A DNA stretch of 64,000 nt from Pseudomonas helvetica (GCF_039908645.1 NZ_CP150917.1:1894501-1958500), one strand, 5' to 3'; shown: positions 1 to 8,695, numbered from the stretch's first letter. Translations and numbers: made by a program. The notes: generated by a model not told the origin, from the letters alone.

Positions 1-116
1 CGCAATTGCTCATGTCGATGCTGGCCTCCCAGGAAGCGCAGGACTGGCTGGGGTTGGCCGACACCATGGAGTATGAATTGATCGACTTGCTGGACGCGAT
101 TCACGCTCACCTCTGA
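1..116 (+). CDS. C-terminal end of an unidentified protein (partial)
   Basis: An open frame enters from the left edge (codons in phase with base 3) and stops at TGA 114-116. The visible 37 residues end in an acidic, leucine-rich tail (EYELIDLLDAIHAHL). Codon use resembles the downstream genes, so I take it as the 3' end of a real gene. In related pseudomonads the genes before fliC often belong to flagellin glycosylation, but nothing in this fragment identifies its family, so no function is assigned. Confidence 0.55.
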   Translation, partial: QLLMSMLASQEAQDWLGLADTMEYELIDLLDAIHAHL

Positions 117-256
117 ACCGTTTTTGCCGGCCAGGCGATCTCCTCGCTCTTCTGTCGCCGGCATTTCCCTGACGTCATTTTTCTCTCGTGGGTCTCGTGC
201 AGGCCTTTGTTTTCGCGGGGGTGGCAGTGTGATGGCATTTTTTTTCAAAAAAGCCC

Positions 257-283
257 TCAAGCAACCTGCAATCGCGACGATAA
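257..283 (+). promoter_or_regulatory. FliA (sigma28) promoter of fliC
   Basis: TCAAG at 257-261 and GACGATAA at 276-283 are separated by 14 bases, matching the flagellar sigma28 layout (TMAAG, about 14 bases, GCCGATAA). It lies about 80 bases before fliC, which is a known late, FliA-dependent gene in Pseudomonas. The rest of the 117-363 gap is the untranslated leader, with an AACGAGGAA ribosome binding site before the ATG. Confidence 0.75.
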
Positions 284-363
284 CTACTACGAAGGTTCTC
301 TAGGCCACACCCGGCGGTTGCCAGGGCCGGAAGCCGCAGTACCCAACCAACGAGGAACTCACC

Positions 364-1215
364 ATGTCTTTAGGCGTAAACACTAACGTCGCTTCTCTGT
401 CTGTTCAGAAGAACCTGAACAATGCCGCTAACGCGCTGCAGACCTCCATGACTCGCCTGTCTTCCGGCCTGAAAATCAACAGCGCCAAAGACGACGCTGC
501 TGGCCTGCAGATCGCTACTCGTATGAGCAGCCAGATCCGCGGTCAGACCGTAGCTATCAAAAACGCCAACGACGGCATCTCGATGGCTCAGACTGCTGAA
601 GGCGCTCTGCAAGAGACCACCAACATTCTGCAACGTATGCGTGAACTGGCTCTCCAGGCACGTAACGGCACCAACGGCACTGCTGACCAGTCCGCGACCA
701 ACGCGGAATTCACTCAGATGTCCGACGAGCTGACCCGTATTTCCCAGGCCACCAACCTGAACGGCAAAAACCTGCTGGACGGTTCCGCCGGCAGCATGAC
801 CCTGCAAGTGGGCTCCAACACCGGTACTGCCAACCAGATCACTCTGACCCTGAGCACCAAGTTCGACGCCGTCAGCCTGTCGGTAGGTAGCGGTACTACT
901 GTTCTGACCGGTGCTACCAGTGCTACTGCTGCTACCAACATCGACGGTGCAATCACCGCAATCGATGCTGCAATCGCCTCTGTTGGTGCTGTTCGTGCAA
1001 ACCTGGGTGCTTCGCAAAACCGTCTGACCAGCACCATCTCCAACCTGCAGAACGTCAACGAAAACGCCACCGCTGCACTGGGTCGCGTACAAGACACCGA
1101 CTTCGCAGCAGAAACTGCTCAGCTGACCAAGCAGCAAACCCTGCAGCAAGCTTCCACCTCGGTTCTGGCTCAAGCCAACCAACTGCCTTCCGCTGTACTG
1201 AAGCTGCTTCAGTAA
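364..1215 (+). CDS. fliC: Flagellin FliC, filament subunit
   Basis: Structural subunit of the polar flagellar filament, exported unfolded through the flagellar type III system and polymerised under the FliD cap. At 283 residues it is a short flagellin. The conserved N-terminal D0/D1 part (about residues 5-140, with the SSGLKINSAKDDAAG signature near 33-47) and the C-terminal D1/D0 part (about 200-283, ending AVLKLLQ) are joined by only a small Ser/Thr/Gly/Ala-rich middle, so the outer D2/D3 domains seem minimal. Codons are strongly biased to translationally optimal choices, unlike the neighbours, as expected for a very abundant protein. It is preceded by a FliA promoter and followed by a strong terminator, so it is probably transcribed mostly alone. 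Confidence 0.97.
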   Translation: MSLGVNTNVASLSVQKNLNNAANALQTSMTRLSSGLKINSAKDDAAGLQIATRMSSQIRGQTVAIKNANDGISMAQTAEGALQETTNILQRMRELALQARNGTNGTADQSATNAEFTQMSDELTRISQATNLNGKNLLDGSAGSMTLQVGSNTGTANQITLTLSTKFDAVSLSVGSGTTVLTGATSATAATNIDGAITAIDAAIASVGAVRANLGASQNRLTSTISNLQNVNENATAALGRVQDTDFAAETAQLTKQQTLQQASTSVLAQANQLPSAVLKLLQ

Positions 1216-1231
1216 TTTCGGAATGAGTTTT

Positions 1232-1269
1232 GGCGAGGGAGTGTGCTGGTCGCGCTCTCTCGCCTTTTT
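1232..1269 (+). terminator. Rho-independent terminator after fliC
   Basis: A 10-bp stem (GGCGAGGGAG at 1232-1241 with CTCTCTCGCC at 1255-1264, one G-U pair) is followed directly by TTTTT. It lies 16 bases after the fliC stop and before flaG. Confidence 0.8.
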
Positions 1270-1288
1270 ACGTTAAGAGGTGATGGAT

Positions 1289-1651
1289 ATGGACATGAGC
1301 GTGAAGCTGAACTTGTCTTACCCGACTGCTCAGCCGGCAAGTACGACGGTCGATAAAACGGCTGCAGCACCTCGTAGCAGCAGTGACAGCGTTCAGGCTG
1401 TGGCTGGAAGTAAGGGCGCGGACGCGGACGCGCAGAAGTTGAAACTGGCCGTGCAAGAGATCGAGAAGTTCGTACAGTCGATCAAGCGTAACCTGGAGTT
1501 CTCTATCGATGAGGCTTCCGGCAGGGTGGTCGTGAAGGTGATTGCCACCGAATCAGGTGAAGTGGTGCGACAAATCCCTTCCGAAGAAGCGTTGAAGCTG
1601 GCGGACAGTTTGAATACGGCGAGCAACGTACTGTTCGACGCAAAAGCCTGA
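1289..1651 (+). CDS. flaG: FlaG family flagellar protein
   Basis: FlaG family protein of 120 residues, encoded between flagellin and the filament cap gene as in other pseudomonads. The family affects filament length, although its mechanism is not settled. The first half is low-complexity (Ala/Ser-rich). The conserved part is the C-terminal half (about residues 50-118), with the pattern VQEIEKFVQSIKRNLEFSID followed by the strand-rich VVKVI...EVVRQIPSEE segment typical of the family. Several in-frame starts are clustered here. I prefer ATG 1289 because AAGAGG at 1275-1280 is then 8 bases away; GTG 1280 and ATG 1283 would overlap or crowd that site. Confidence 0.88.
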   Translation: MDMSVKLNLSYPTAQPASTTVDKTAAAPRSSSDSVQAVAGSKGADADAQKLKLAVQEIEKFVQSIKRNLEFSIDEASGRVVVKVIATESGEVVRQIPSEEALKLADSLNTASNVLFDAKA

Positions 1652-1734
1652 CAACTGGCATGAATAGTGGTTGCACGTTCATTTGACGACTTGAGTGGTC
1701 AAAAGACTGGCGACAGACAGAAAGGGAGAAGCAC

Positions 1735-3183
1735 ATGGCAAGTCCAATTTTACCGGGTACAGGGCTGGGTTCCGGCCTGGATATCGGTTCGATCGTTACA
1801 GCTTTGGTCAACAGCGACAAGTCGGCCAAGCAGACCCAGATCACCACTCAAGGCACGCTCAACACCTCGAAAATTTCCGGTGTGGGTTCGCTCAAAAGTG
1901 CCTTGGCCGCTTATCAGGCTGCCATGGACAAGCTCAATAGCTCGACAAGTCCTGCGTTTGGCGGGTTTGCGGCTACCTCGTCGACGCCGGCGACCTTGAC
2001 CGTGACTTCTGATAACACTGCGGTCAACGGTACTTACAGCATTAATGTGAAGAATCTGGCTACCGGTTCCAAAGTTGCCAGTGCTTCATTTGCAGGCGGT
2101 GCTAGCAGTGCCATTCCGAGTGGTACTTTGAATATCAGTCAAAATGGCACTGCCTACAACGTCACTATCCCGTCCGGTGCGACGCTGCAGTCCACTCGCG
2201 ACGCGATCAACACCACGCTGACGGCTAAAGGCATCACGGCCAACATCGTCACCGACAGCAGTGGTTCGCGTCTGGTGCTCGGGTCGACTACTACCGGCAA
2301 GGGTTCGGACCTTACTGTCAGTGGTATTGCCGGTCTGGAAATCGACGGCACCAAGATGATGGGGACTATCCCTGATCCTTCGTCGACCACCGGGGGGACG
2401 CTGCCTGATCCCGCCAGTGCCGGTACTATCGGCGCGCTGGCCGCTGATGCGAGCCTGACGATTGATGGTCTGGCAGTCACCAGCAAAACCAATACCGTCA
2501 ATCAGGCGGTGGGTGGCTTGAGCATGACGTTGGTTGCGCCGGGTACTTCGACGGTAACCGTGGCCACCAACACCACCGGTTTGCAGACGGCGGTGCAGTC
2601 GTTTGTCGACGCCTATAACACGCTGGTGAAAACGGTTACCTCGCTGACCCAGGCCTCGGCCGATGCCAATGGCAAGCTGACCGTCTCTGCTGCGCTGACC
2701 GGTGACTCGGTGCCTCGTTCAATAATTGCCGATATTCGCAATCAGTTGGTGACTCCTGGGCCGGGAGGGCAATTGGCGGTGCTATCGCAATTGGGCATCA
2801 CGACCGATCAGAAACTCGGCACGCTGAACTTTGACTCCACCAAGTTCACCGCTGCGATGACTACCCAGGGCTTGAGTAGCCAGGTTCAAACACTCTTTAC
2901 CGGTACCAACAGCACCAATGGCCTGCTGGCCCGGATGGGTGCGGCGATCAAGCCTTACTTGCAGACCAATGGCATTCTTGATCAGCGCACCGCCAGCCTG
3001 AACAAGCAGAAAAGCGATCTGGCCAATCAGCAGGTGGCGTTGGACTTGCGCGTTACCACGCTGACCGCGACGTTGACTGCCAAGTACAATGCCATGGACT
3101 TGTTGGTCGGGCAGATGAAGGCGACGTCGACCAGTATCACCTCGTTCTTCACCTCCTTGAACGCACAGAAGTCCGGCGGCTAA
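1735..3183 (+). CDS. fliD: Flagellar filament cap protein FliD (HAP2)
   Basis: Filament capping protein of 482 residues that forms the distal cap and folds incoming flagellin. In Pseudomonas it can also act as an adhesin. The N-terminal FliD_N domain (about residues 5-105, GTGLGSGLDIGSIVTALVN near the start) and the C-terminal FliD_C domain (about 225-465) are both recognisable, ending in a long coiled coil (RTASLNKQKSDLANQQVAL, then LTATLTAKYNAMDLLVGQMK). The variable middle is rich in Thr, Ser and Gly. A GGGAGAAGC ribosome site precedes ATG 1735. No promoter is obvious in the 83-base gap after flaG, so the two may be cotranscribed. A strong terminator follows. Confidence 0.95.
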   Translation: MASPILPGTGLGSGLDIGSIVTALVNSDKSAKQTQITTQGTLNTSKISGVGSLKSALAAYQAAMDKLNSSTSPAFGGFAATSSTPATLTVTSDNTAVNGTYSINVKNLATGSKVASASFAGGASSAIPSGTLNISQNGTAYNVTIPSGATLQSTRDAINTTLTAKGITANIVTDSSGSRLVLGSTTTGKGSDLTVSGIAGLEIDGTKMMGTIPDPSSTTGGTLPDPASAGTIGALAADASLTIDGLAVTSKTNTVNQAVGGLSMTLVAPGTSTVTVATNTTGLQTAVQSFVDAYNTLVKTVTSLTQASADANGKLTVSAALTGDSVPRSIIADIRNQLVTPGPGGQLAVLSQLGITTDQKLGTLNFDSTKFTAAMTTQGLSSQVQTLFTGTNSTNGLLARMGAAIKPYLQTNGILDQRTASLNKQKSDLANQQVALDLRVTTLTATLTAKYNAMDLLVGQMKATSTSITSFFTSLNAQKSGG

Positions 3184-3198
3184 TCTTGAGCCAGCGCC

Positions 3199-3238
3199 AA
3201 AAACCCGGCTGCGTTTTTAACGCGCCGGGTTTTTGCCT
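3199..3238 (+). terminator. Rho-independent terminator after fliD
   Basis: An 11-bp perfect stem (AAAAACCCGGC at 3199-3209, GCCGGGTTTTT at 3224-3234) has its 3' arm running into a T-rich stretch. It separates fliD from the fliS promoter. Confidence 0.85.
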
Positions 3239-3246
3239 TTTGAATT

Positions 3247-3273
3247 TAAAGTTTTTTGACTCGTAGACGATAC
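3247..3273 (+). promoter_or_regulatory. FliA (sigma28) promoter of fliS
   Basis: TAAAG at 3247-3251 and GACGATA at 3266-3272 are separated by exactly 14 bases, the same layout as the fliC promoter. It is placed just after the fliD terminator and 40 bases before fliS. Confidence 0.72.
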
Positions 3274-3312
3274 ATTGGTTATACGAGCCCTTGAGTTGTG
3301 ATGAGGTAGAGC

Positions 3313-3708
3313 ATGAATCCGATGTTAGCCCTTCGGCAATATCAGAAAATTGGAGCACAGGCCCAAACCTCCGAAGCCAGTCCGCACCGATTGGTGCAGA
3401 TGTTGATGGAAGGTGGGCTGGATCGTATTGCTCAGGCCAAAGGCGCCATGGAGCGCAAGGATATTCCGGGCAAAGGTGTATTCATCAGCAAGGCCATCGG
3501 CATCATCGGCGGCCTGCGTGAAGGTCTGGACCTTGAGAACAAGGCGGATGAAGTAGGCGAGCTGGATAATCTTTACGTCTACATGATGAAGCGTCTGGCG
3601 GAGGCTAATATCAACAGCGATCCGAAGATCCTCGACGAAGTCGCCAGTTTGCTGGGGACGATCAAGGAAGGCTGGGACGCCATCGCAGCGCCAGGTCCGC
3701 AGTTTTAA
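3313..3708 (+). CDS. fliS: Flagellin export chaperone FliS
   Basis: Cytosolic chaperone of 131 residues that binds the disordered C-terminal D0 region of flagellin and prevents premature polymerisation before export. The four-helix FliS fold is recognisable from the N-terminal LRQYQKIGAQAQTSEASPHR segment (residues 6-25), with the conserved Tyr and the SPHRLVQMLMEGGLDR helix, and the later GLDLENKADEVGELDNLYVYM helix. It has its own FliA-type promoter and lies 10 bases before the fliT-like gene, so the two form a small operon. Confidence 0.95.
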   Translation: MNPMLALRQYQKIGAQAQTSEASPHRLVQMLMEGGLDRIAQAKGAMERKDIPGKGVFISKAIGIIGGLREGLDLENKADEVGELDNLYVYMMKRLAEANINSDPKILDEVASLLGTIKEGWDAIAAPGPQF

Positions 3709-3718
3709 GGAGATCACC

Positions 3719-4015
3719 ATGAGTCTTGTACTGCAGCGTATCGAACAAACCCGTGAAGCCCTGGTCGATGCACTGGCCGAGCGTAACTGGGAAGCTATCG
3801 GTCAACTTGACCTGGATTGCCGTTCCTGCATGGAAGACGTCTTGAGTGAGGCTTCGCTGGATGAGGTGGCGTTACGCGATAATCTCGAGGAGCTGCTGGG
3901 GGTTTATCGGCAGTTGCTGGAGGCTGCGACGGGAGAGCGTCAGGCAATATTCGATGAGATGTCGCAGATCCATCAAGCACAGAGCGCGGCAAAGGTTTAC
4001 CATCTGTTCGGTTAA
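3719..4015 (+). CDS. fliT: FliT-like flagellar chaperone
   Basis: Small acidic, almost all-helical protein of 98 residues, directly behind fliS and with its own AAGGAGATC ribosome site. Position, size and helix pattern match the FliT family, in which the protein chaperones the cap protein FliD. Sequence identity within the family is weak, so the symbol rests largely on context. The C-terminal helix (HQAQSAAKVYHLFG) is distinctive. Some annotations in this genus treat the gene as a plain hypothetical or as a second fliS-associated gene. The gap to fleQ (4016-4185) holds only a candidate promoter. Confidence 0.7.
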   Translation: MSLVLQRIEQTREALVDALAERNWEAIGQLDLDCRSCMEDVLSEASLDEVALRDNLEELLGVYRQLLEAATGERQAIFDEMSQIHQAQSAAKVYHLFG

Positions 4016-4049
4016 TCCTCAGTTAATCCGATCGTAGTGCGTCATAAAT

Positions 4050-4078
4050 TTGACTGTGTACGGTTTTTTGACTTAACT
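4050..4078 (+). promoter_or_regulatory. Candidate sigma70 promoter of fleQ
   Basis: TTGACT at 4050-4055 and TTAACT at 4073-4078 are 17 bases apart. The -10 is a weak match. fleQ of P. aeruginosa is known to be sigma70-driven and Vfr-repressed; I see no clear Vfr (TGTGA-N6-TCACA) site here. Confidence 0.35.
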
Positions 4079-4185
4079 AGTGGCTGTTTGAAGATTTCAG
4101 GCGTCTATCAGGCTTAACGTGCCTGCAAGCGTCTAGCTTGCCCACTTATTTCGGGCATTGAGTTGACTAGGGAAGTTGCTATTGC

Positions 4186-5661
4186 ATGTGGCGTGAAACC
4201 AAAATTCTGCTGATTGATGACGATAGCGTCCGCCGCCGCGACCTGGCGGTGATTTTAAATTTTCTTGGCGAAGAAAATTTACCCTGCGGTAGCCATGATT
4301 GGCAGCAGGCTGTCGGCTCTTTGTCATCAAGTCGTGAAGTTATTTGCGTCCTTATCGGGACGGTAAATGCTCCTGGCTCACTTCCGGGCCTGTTAAAGAC
4401 ACTGGCTACCTGGGATGAGTTCCTTCCGGTTTTGTTAATGGGCGATAATTCTTCCATTGACCTGCCGGAAGACCAGCGTCGCCGGGTGCTTTCCACACTG
4501 GAAATGCCGCCCAGCTACAGCAAGTTGCTCGACTCCCTGCACCGCGCCCAGGTTTATCGCGAGATGTACGACCAGGCCCGCGAGCGCGGTCGTCACCGTG
4601 AGCCCAATCTGTTTCGTAGCCTTGTCGGCACCAGCCGGGCAATTCAGCACGTTCGCCAGATGATGCAGCAAGTGGCCGACACCGATGCCAGCGTGCTGAT
4701 CCTCGGTGAGTCCGGTACGGGCAAGGAAGTGGTCGCGCGCAACCTGCACTATCACTCCAAGCGACGCGACGCGCCGTTCGTTCCGGTCAACTGCGGTGCG
4801 ATCCCGGCCGAGCTGCTGGAAAGCGAACTGTTCGGCCATGAGAAGGGCGCCTTTACCGGGGCCATCACCAGCCGTGCCGGGCGTTTTGAGCTGGCCAACG
4901 GCGGTACGCTGTTTCTCGACGAGATCGGCGACATGCCATTGCCGATGCAGGTCAAGCTGCTGCGAGTATTGCAGGAGCGCACCTTCGAGCGCGTGGGGAG
5001 CAACAAGACCCAGAGCGTCGACGTGCGAATCATTGCCGCGACCCACAAAAATCTCGAAAGCATGATCGAGGTCGGCAGCTTCCGTGAGGATCTGTACTAC
5101 CGCCTCAATGTTTTCCCGATCGAGATGGCGCCGCTGCGTGAGCGTGTTGAAGATATTCCGTTGCTGATGAACGAGTTGATCTCGCGCATGGAGCACGAGA
5201 AGCGCGGTTCCATTCGCTTCAACTCGGCAGCGATCATGTCGCTGTGCCGTCATGGCTGGCCGGGCAACGTCCGTGAGCTGGCCAACCTGGTCGAGCGCAT
5301 GGCGATCATGCACCCGTACGGCGTGATCGGTGTGGTCGAGTTGCCGAAGAAATTCCGTTATGTCGATGACGAAGACGAGCAACTGGTCGACAGCTTGCGC
5401 AGCGATCTTGAAGAGCGGGTAGCCATCAATGGCCATACCCCGGACTTCAGCGCTAACGCCATGCTGCCGCCAGAAGGGCTGGATCTCAAGGACTACCTCG
5501 GTGGTCTGGAGCAAGGCCTGATTCAGCAGGCGCTGGATGATGCCAACGGCATCGTGGCGCGTGCTGCCGAACGCCTGCGCATTCGTCGTACCACCCTGGT
5601 CGAGAAGATGCGCAAGTACGGCATGAGCCGTCGCGAAGGTGATGAACAGGCGGATGATTGA
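4186..5661 (+). CDS. fleQ: Flagellar master regulator FleQ (sigma54 activator, c-di-GMP responsive)
   Basis: Top-level activator of flagellar genes that also controls exopolysaccharide genes. It is an AAA+ bacterial enhancer-binding protein whose ATPase is inhibited by c-di-GMP and by FleN. The 491 residues match the family length. An atypical receiver-like domain at the N-terminus (about 1-120, lacking a convincing phosphoacceptor site) is followed by the AAA+ domain with Walker A GESGTGK (174-180), the sigma54-contact loop GAFTGA (221-226) and Walker B TLFLDEIG (241-248), then a Fis-type helix-turn-helix near residues 445-485. The MWRETK start is the family's usual one. The gene is monocistronic between a candidate promoter and a terminator that overlaps its stop codon. 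Confidence 0.97.
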   Translation: MWRETKILLIDDDSVRRRDLAVILNFLGEENLPCGSHDWQQAVGSLSSSREVICVLIGTVNAPGSLPGLLKTLATWDEFLPVLLMGDNSSIDLPEDQRRRVLSTLEMPPSYSKLLDSLHRAQVYREMYDQARERGRHREPNLFRSLVGTSRAIQHVRQMMQQVADTDASVLILGESGTGKEVVARNLHYHSKRRDAPFVPVNCGAIPAELLESELFGHEKGAFTGAITSRAGRFELANGGTLFLDEIGDMPLPMQVKLLRVLQERTFERVGSNKTQSVDVRIIAATHKNLESMIEVGSFREDLYYRLNVFPIEMAPLRERVEDIPLLMNELISRMEHEKRGSIRFNSAAIMSLCRHGWPGNVRELANLVERMAIMHPYGVIGVVELPKKFRYVDDEDEQLVDSLRSDLEERVAINGHTPDFSANAMLPPEGLDLKDYLGGLEQGLIQQALDDANGIVARAAERLRIRRTTLVEKMRKYGMSRREGDEQADD

Positions 5662-5672
5662 CGCCTGTTTTT
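5645..5672 (+). terminator. Terminator overlapping the fleQ stop codon
   Basis: AACAGGCG (5645-5652) pairs with CGCCTGTT (5662-5669), and the T run continues to 5672. The stem contains the last fleQ codons and the TGA lies in the loop, so termination occurs right at the end of translation. Confidence 0.65.
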
Positions 5673-5702
5673 CAACTCACTGAATAATGGGCGGTTTTTT
5701 TT

Positions 5703-5718
5703 AGGCACGGGTATTGCT
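5703..5718 (+). promoter_or_regulatory. Sigma54 promoter of fleSR
   Basis: GGCACGGGTATTGCT has the -24 GG at 5704-5705 and the -12 GC at 5716-5717, exactly 12 apart, with the TTGC core intact. It lies 54 bases before fleS. fleSR is a known FleQ/RpoN target in P. aeruginosa. Confidence 0.8.
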
Positions 5719-5771
5719 ACGTCCCTCGCAACGTTCCGTTTAACTGACGGTCAGCCAAGCGAGAGAGCACG

Positions 5772-6989
5772 ATGCCCCACGCCGCCCAAATGTCCCCTGT
5801 CTCCGAAGTCTCGGGGCAATCGTCCTCTGTAGAGCAGGCAAGTCGGCTTGGCCTTGAGCAGGCGTTCGCGCTGTTCAGTCAGATGTCGAGCCAACTGACC
5901 GATTCCTACAGCATGCTTGAAGCACGGGTCACCGAGCTCAAGGGCGAACTGGCAGTGGTCAGTGCTCAGCGCATGCAAGAGCTGGCCGAAAAAGAACGCC
6001 TGGCCAACCGGCTGCAAAACCTTCTCGACTTGTTGCCGGGTGGCGTCATCGTCATCGATGCCCAGGGGATGGTGCGCGAAGCCAATCCGGCGGCCTGCGA
6101 GCTGCTGGGTCTACCGCTTGAAGGAGAGTTGTGGCGTCATGTGATTGCCCGCTGCTTTGCTCCACGCGAAGACGATGGTCATGAAATTTCCCTGAAGGAT
6201 GGTCGACGCCTGTCGATTTCCACGCGCTCGCTGGATGCCGAACCGGGCCAGTTGGTGCTGCTTAACGACCTGACCGAAACCCGGCACCTGCAGGACCAAT
6301 TGGCTCGCCATGAGCGCTTGTCGTCCCTCGGCCGGATGGTCGCTTCACTGGCGCATCAGATTCGCACGCCGCTGTCCGCAGCATTGCTGTATGCCAGTCA
6401 TTTGACTGAGCAAGAGTTGCCGGTCGCTACCCAGCAACGGTTTGCCGGACGTTTGAAAGAGCGCCTGCATGAGCTTGAGCATCAGGTGCGGGACATGCTG
6501 GTGTTCGCTCGCGGCGAACTGCCGTTGACTGATCGCCTGACACCCGGGGCGCTCCTGCAATCGCTGCAAGCGGCGGCATTGACGCATGTCCAGGATTATC
6601 CGGTGCGTTGGCAGTGCGACAGTCATGCCGGAGAGTTGCTGTGTAATCGCGACACGCTGGTCGGCGCGCTGCTGAACCTGATTGAAAATGCGATTCAGGC
6701 CAGTGCTGGCGATGTCCGTCTGAAGGTCCATCTCTACACCCGTGAAAACACCCTTCGGCTGTGCGTCAGCGATAACGGCGGCGGTATCGACCCCACTGTG
6801 CTGGCGCGCCTGGGTGAGCCGTTTTTTACGACTAAAACCACCGGTACCGGCCTTGGCCTGACCGTAGTCAAGGCGGTGGCCCGTGCTCATCAGGGAGAAT
6901 TGCAACTGCGCTCGCGGCCGGGCCGCGGCACGTGTGCGGTGGTGGTCTTGCCGTTGTTCTCCAGCGCTCAAGGAGTGGAAAGAGACTGA
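5772..6989 (+). CDS. fleS: Flagellar sensor histidine kinase FleS
   Basis: Soluble sensor kinase of 405 residues that phosphorylates FleR to switch on the third tier of flagellar genes. No membrane segment is visible. A coiled-coil N-terminus (about 40-85) leads into a PAS domain (about 81-170), then the dimerisation/phosphoacceptor helix SLAHQIRTP with the acceptor His at 195, and the HATPase domain (N box LLNLIENAIQAS, G1 DNGGGID, G2 GTGLGLT). The stop codon overlaps the fleR start (TGATG), so the two are translationally coupled. Transcription should come from the sigma54 site just upstream. Confidence 0.95.
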   Translation: MPHAAQMSPVSEVSGQSSSVEQASRLGLEQAFALFSQMSSQLTDSYSMLEARVTELKGELAVVSAQRMQELAEKERLANRLQNLLDLLPGGVIVIDAQGMVREANPAACELLGLPLEGELWRHVIARCFAPREDDGHEISLKDGRRLSISTRSLDAEPGQLVLLNDLTETRHLQDQLARHERLSSLGRMVASLAHQIRTPLSAALLYASHLTEQELPVATQQRFAGRLKERLHELEHQVRDMLVFARGELPLTDRLTPGALLQSLQAAALTHVQDYPVRWQCDSHAGELLCNRDTLVGALLNLIENAIQASAGDVRLKVHLYTRENTLRLCVSDNGGGIDPTVLARLGEPFFTTKTTGTGLGLTVVKAVARAHQGELQLRSRPGRGTCAVVVLPLFSSAQGVERD

Positions 6990-8389
6990 TGGCAATCAAG
7001 GTTTTACTGGTTGAAGATGACCGCTCGCTGCGCGAAGCATTGACGGATACGCTGCTGCTGGCCGGTCACGACTACACCGCAGTGGGCTCGGCCGAAGATG
7101 CGCTGCAAGCCGTGGCGAGCGAGTCATTCAATCTGGTGGTCAGTGACGTCAACATGCCGGGCATGGATGGTCATCAGTTGTTGGGGTTGTTGCGAATTCG
7201 TCAGCCGCAGTTGCCGGTCTTGCTGATGACCGCTCATGGTGCGGTCGAGCGCGCCGTCGATGCGATGCGTCAGGGGGCGGCGGACTATCTGGTCAAGCCG
7301 TTCGAGCCCAAGGCGTTGCTGGATCTGGTGGCGCGCCATGCCCTGGGTTGTCTCGGCGCCTCAGAGGGCGAAGGCCCGGTGGCGTTCGAACCGGCCAGTG
7401 CGCAGCTGCTTGAGCTGGCAGCCCGTGTGGCGCGCAGTGATTCGACGGTGTTGATCTCGGGTGAGTCGGGGACCGGCAAAGAAGTGTTGGCGCGATACAT
7501 CCACCAGCACTCGCGTCGCGCCAATCAGCCGTTCATTGCAATCAATTGCGCGGCGATCCCGGACAACATGCTCGAGGCGACCTTGTTCGGCCATGAAAAA
7601 GGTTCGTTCACCGGCGCTATTGCGGCTCAGGCCGGCAAGTTCGAGCAGGCCGATGGCGGGACCATTCTGCTCGATGAAATTTCCGAAATGCCCCTGGGGC
7701 TTCAGGCCAAGCTGCTGCGCGTGTTGCAGGAGCGTGAAGTCGAGCGCGTGGGTGCACGCAAGCCGATTGCGCTGGATATCCGGGTGGTCGCAACCACGAA
7801 CCGCGATCTGGCGGGCGAAGTGGCGGCGGGGCGCTTTCGCGAAGATCTTTACTATCGCCTGTCGGTGTTTCCGCTGGCCTGGCGTCCGTTGCGTGAGCGC
7901 ACCGCCGATATCTTGCCGCTGGCCGAGCGTCTGCTGGCCAAGCACGTCAATAAAATGAAGCATGCCGCTGCCAGGCTGTCGCCGGAAGCTCAGGCTTGCC
8001 TGATCGGTTATCCGTGGCCGGGCAACGTACGTGAGCTGGACAATGCCATTCAGCGGGCGCTGATTTTGCAGCAGGGTGGTTTGATTCAGCCGCAGGACTT
8101 TTGCCTTGCGGGGCCGGTCGCTTGCGCGCCACTGCCAGCATTGACACCGGCTCCAATGTCGTCACGCATGCTCGAAGTCGAGGCACCGCAAGGCGATTCA
8201 GCGGGCGCGCTGGGCGATGACCTGCGGCGTCGCGAGTTTCAGATGATTATCGATACCTTGCGTTCCGAGCGCGGGCGGCGTAAGGAGGCGGCCGAGCGCT
8301 TGGGTATCAGCCCGCGGACCTTGCGCTACAAGCTTGCGCAAATGCGCGATGCGGGAATGGACGTCGAAGGTTATTTGTTTGCGACCTGA
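6989..8389 (+). CDS. fleR: Flagellar response regulator FleR (sigma54 activator)
   Basis: NtrC-type response regulator of 466 residues that activates the middle tier of flagellar operons with RpoN after phosphorylation by FleS. Receiver domain about 3-115 (phosphoacceptor D53, switch Lys at 104 in LVKPFEP), AAA+ domain with Walker A GESGTGK (158-164), and a sigma54-contact loop reading GSFTGA (205-210) rather than the commoner GAFTGA, an accepted natural variant. The C-terminal Fis-type helix-turn-helix covers about 425-460. The ATG at 6989 overlaps the fleS stop and has AAGGAG 13-18 bases upstream; frames further upstream lie inside fleS and lack a ribosome site. Confidence 0.96.
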   Translation: MAIKVLLVEDDRSLREALTDTLLLAGHDYTAVGSAEDALQAVASESFNLVVSDVNMPGMDGHQLLGLLRIRQPQLPVLLMTAHGAVERAVDAMRQGAADYLVKPFEPKALLDLVARHALGCLGASEGEGPVAFEPASAQLLELAARVARSDSTVLISGESGTGKEVLARYIHQHSRRANQPFIAINCAAIPDNMLEATLFGHEKGSFTGAIAAQAGKFEQADGGTILLDEISEMPLGLQAKLLRVLQEREVERVGARKPIALDIRVVATTNRDLAGEVAAGRFREDLYYRLSVFPLAWRPLRERTADILPLAERLLAKHVNKMKHAAARLSPEAQACLIGYPWPGNVRELDNAIQRALILQQGGLIQPQDFCLAGPVACAPLPALTPAPMSSRMLEVEAPQGDSAGALGDDLRRREFQMIIDTLRSERGRRKEAAERLGISPRTLRYKLAQMRDAGMDVEGYLFAT

Positions 8390-8396
8390 CCCGTAT

Positions 8397-8573
8397 CTGT
8401 AGCAGCTGCCGAGCTTGCGAGGCGGCGTTCGAGGCGGGCCGCGTTCGGACGAAGTCCTCGCAAATCCTGCATACGCGGTTTACCTGGAAGAACGTGCCGC
8501 CTGATTTTACGACCGCTCCGTCCGGATGCGGCCCAGACCGAACGCAGCCTCGCGGGCTCGGCAGCTGCTACAG
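8397..8573 (+). repeat. Large REP-type inverted repeat (REPIN-like)
   Basis: Left arm CTGTAGCAGCTGCCGAGCTT (8397-8416, continuing TGCGAGGC) and right arm (8547-8573, GCCTCGCGGGCTCGGCAGC then TGCTACAG) are imperfect reverse complements bracketing about 120 bases that contain a second, looser inverted repeat (GCGTTCGGACG against CGAACGC). It lies between fleR and fliE. Confidence 0.7.
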
Positions 8574-8618
8574 GGGCGGTGATCGGTGTCGGACTTTTAT
8601 GAAGTGTCGCCATGGAGC

Positions 8619-8634
8619 TGGCACCCTTGTTGCT
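8619..8634 (+). promoter_or_regulatory. Sigma54 promoter of the fliE operon
   Basis: TGGCACCCTTGTTGCT matches the sigma54 consensus at every conserved position, with GG at 8620-8621 and GC at 8632-8633 (12 apart). It lies 61 bases before fliE. Confidence 0.88.
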
Positions 8635-8695
8635 AACACCACTCTATCCGCCGAGTGAGTGTCAAAAAATTGCGGGTCGTCAGAGAGAGTAGACC

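Noticed and set aside
370..1182. Long open frame on the minus strand across fliC
   Set aside because: It is a by-product of fliC codon bias; it has no ribosome site or family resemblance, while the plus strand is an unmistakable flagellin.
1656..1675. Sigma54-like TGGCATG and TTGCA before fliD
   Set aside because: The GG-to-GC distance is 16 bases, not the required 12.
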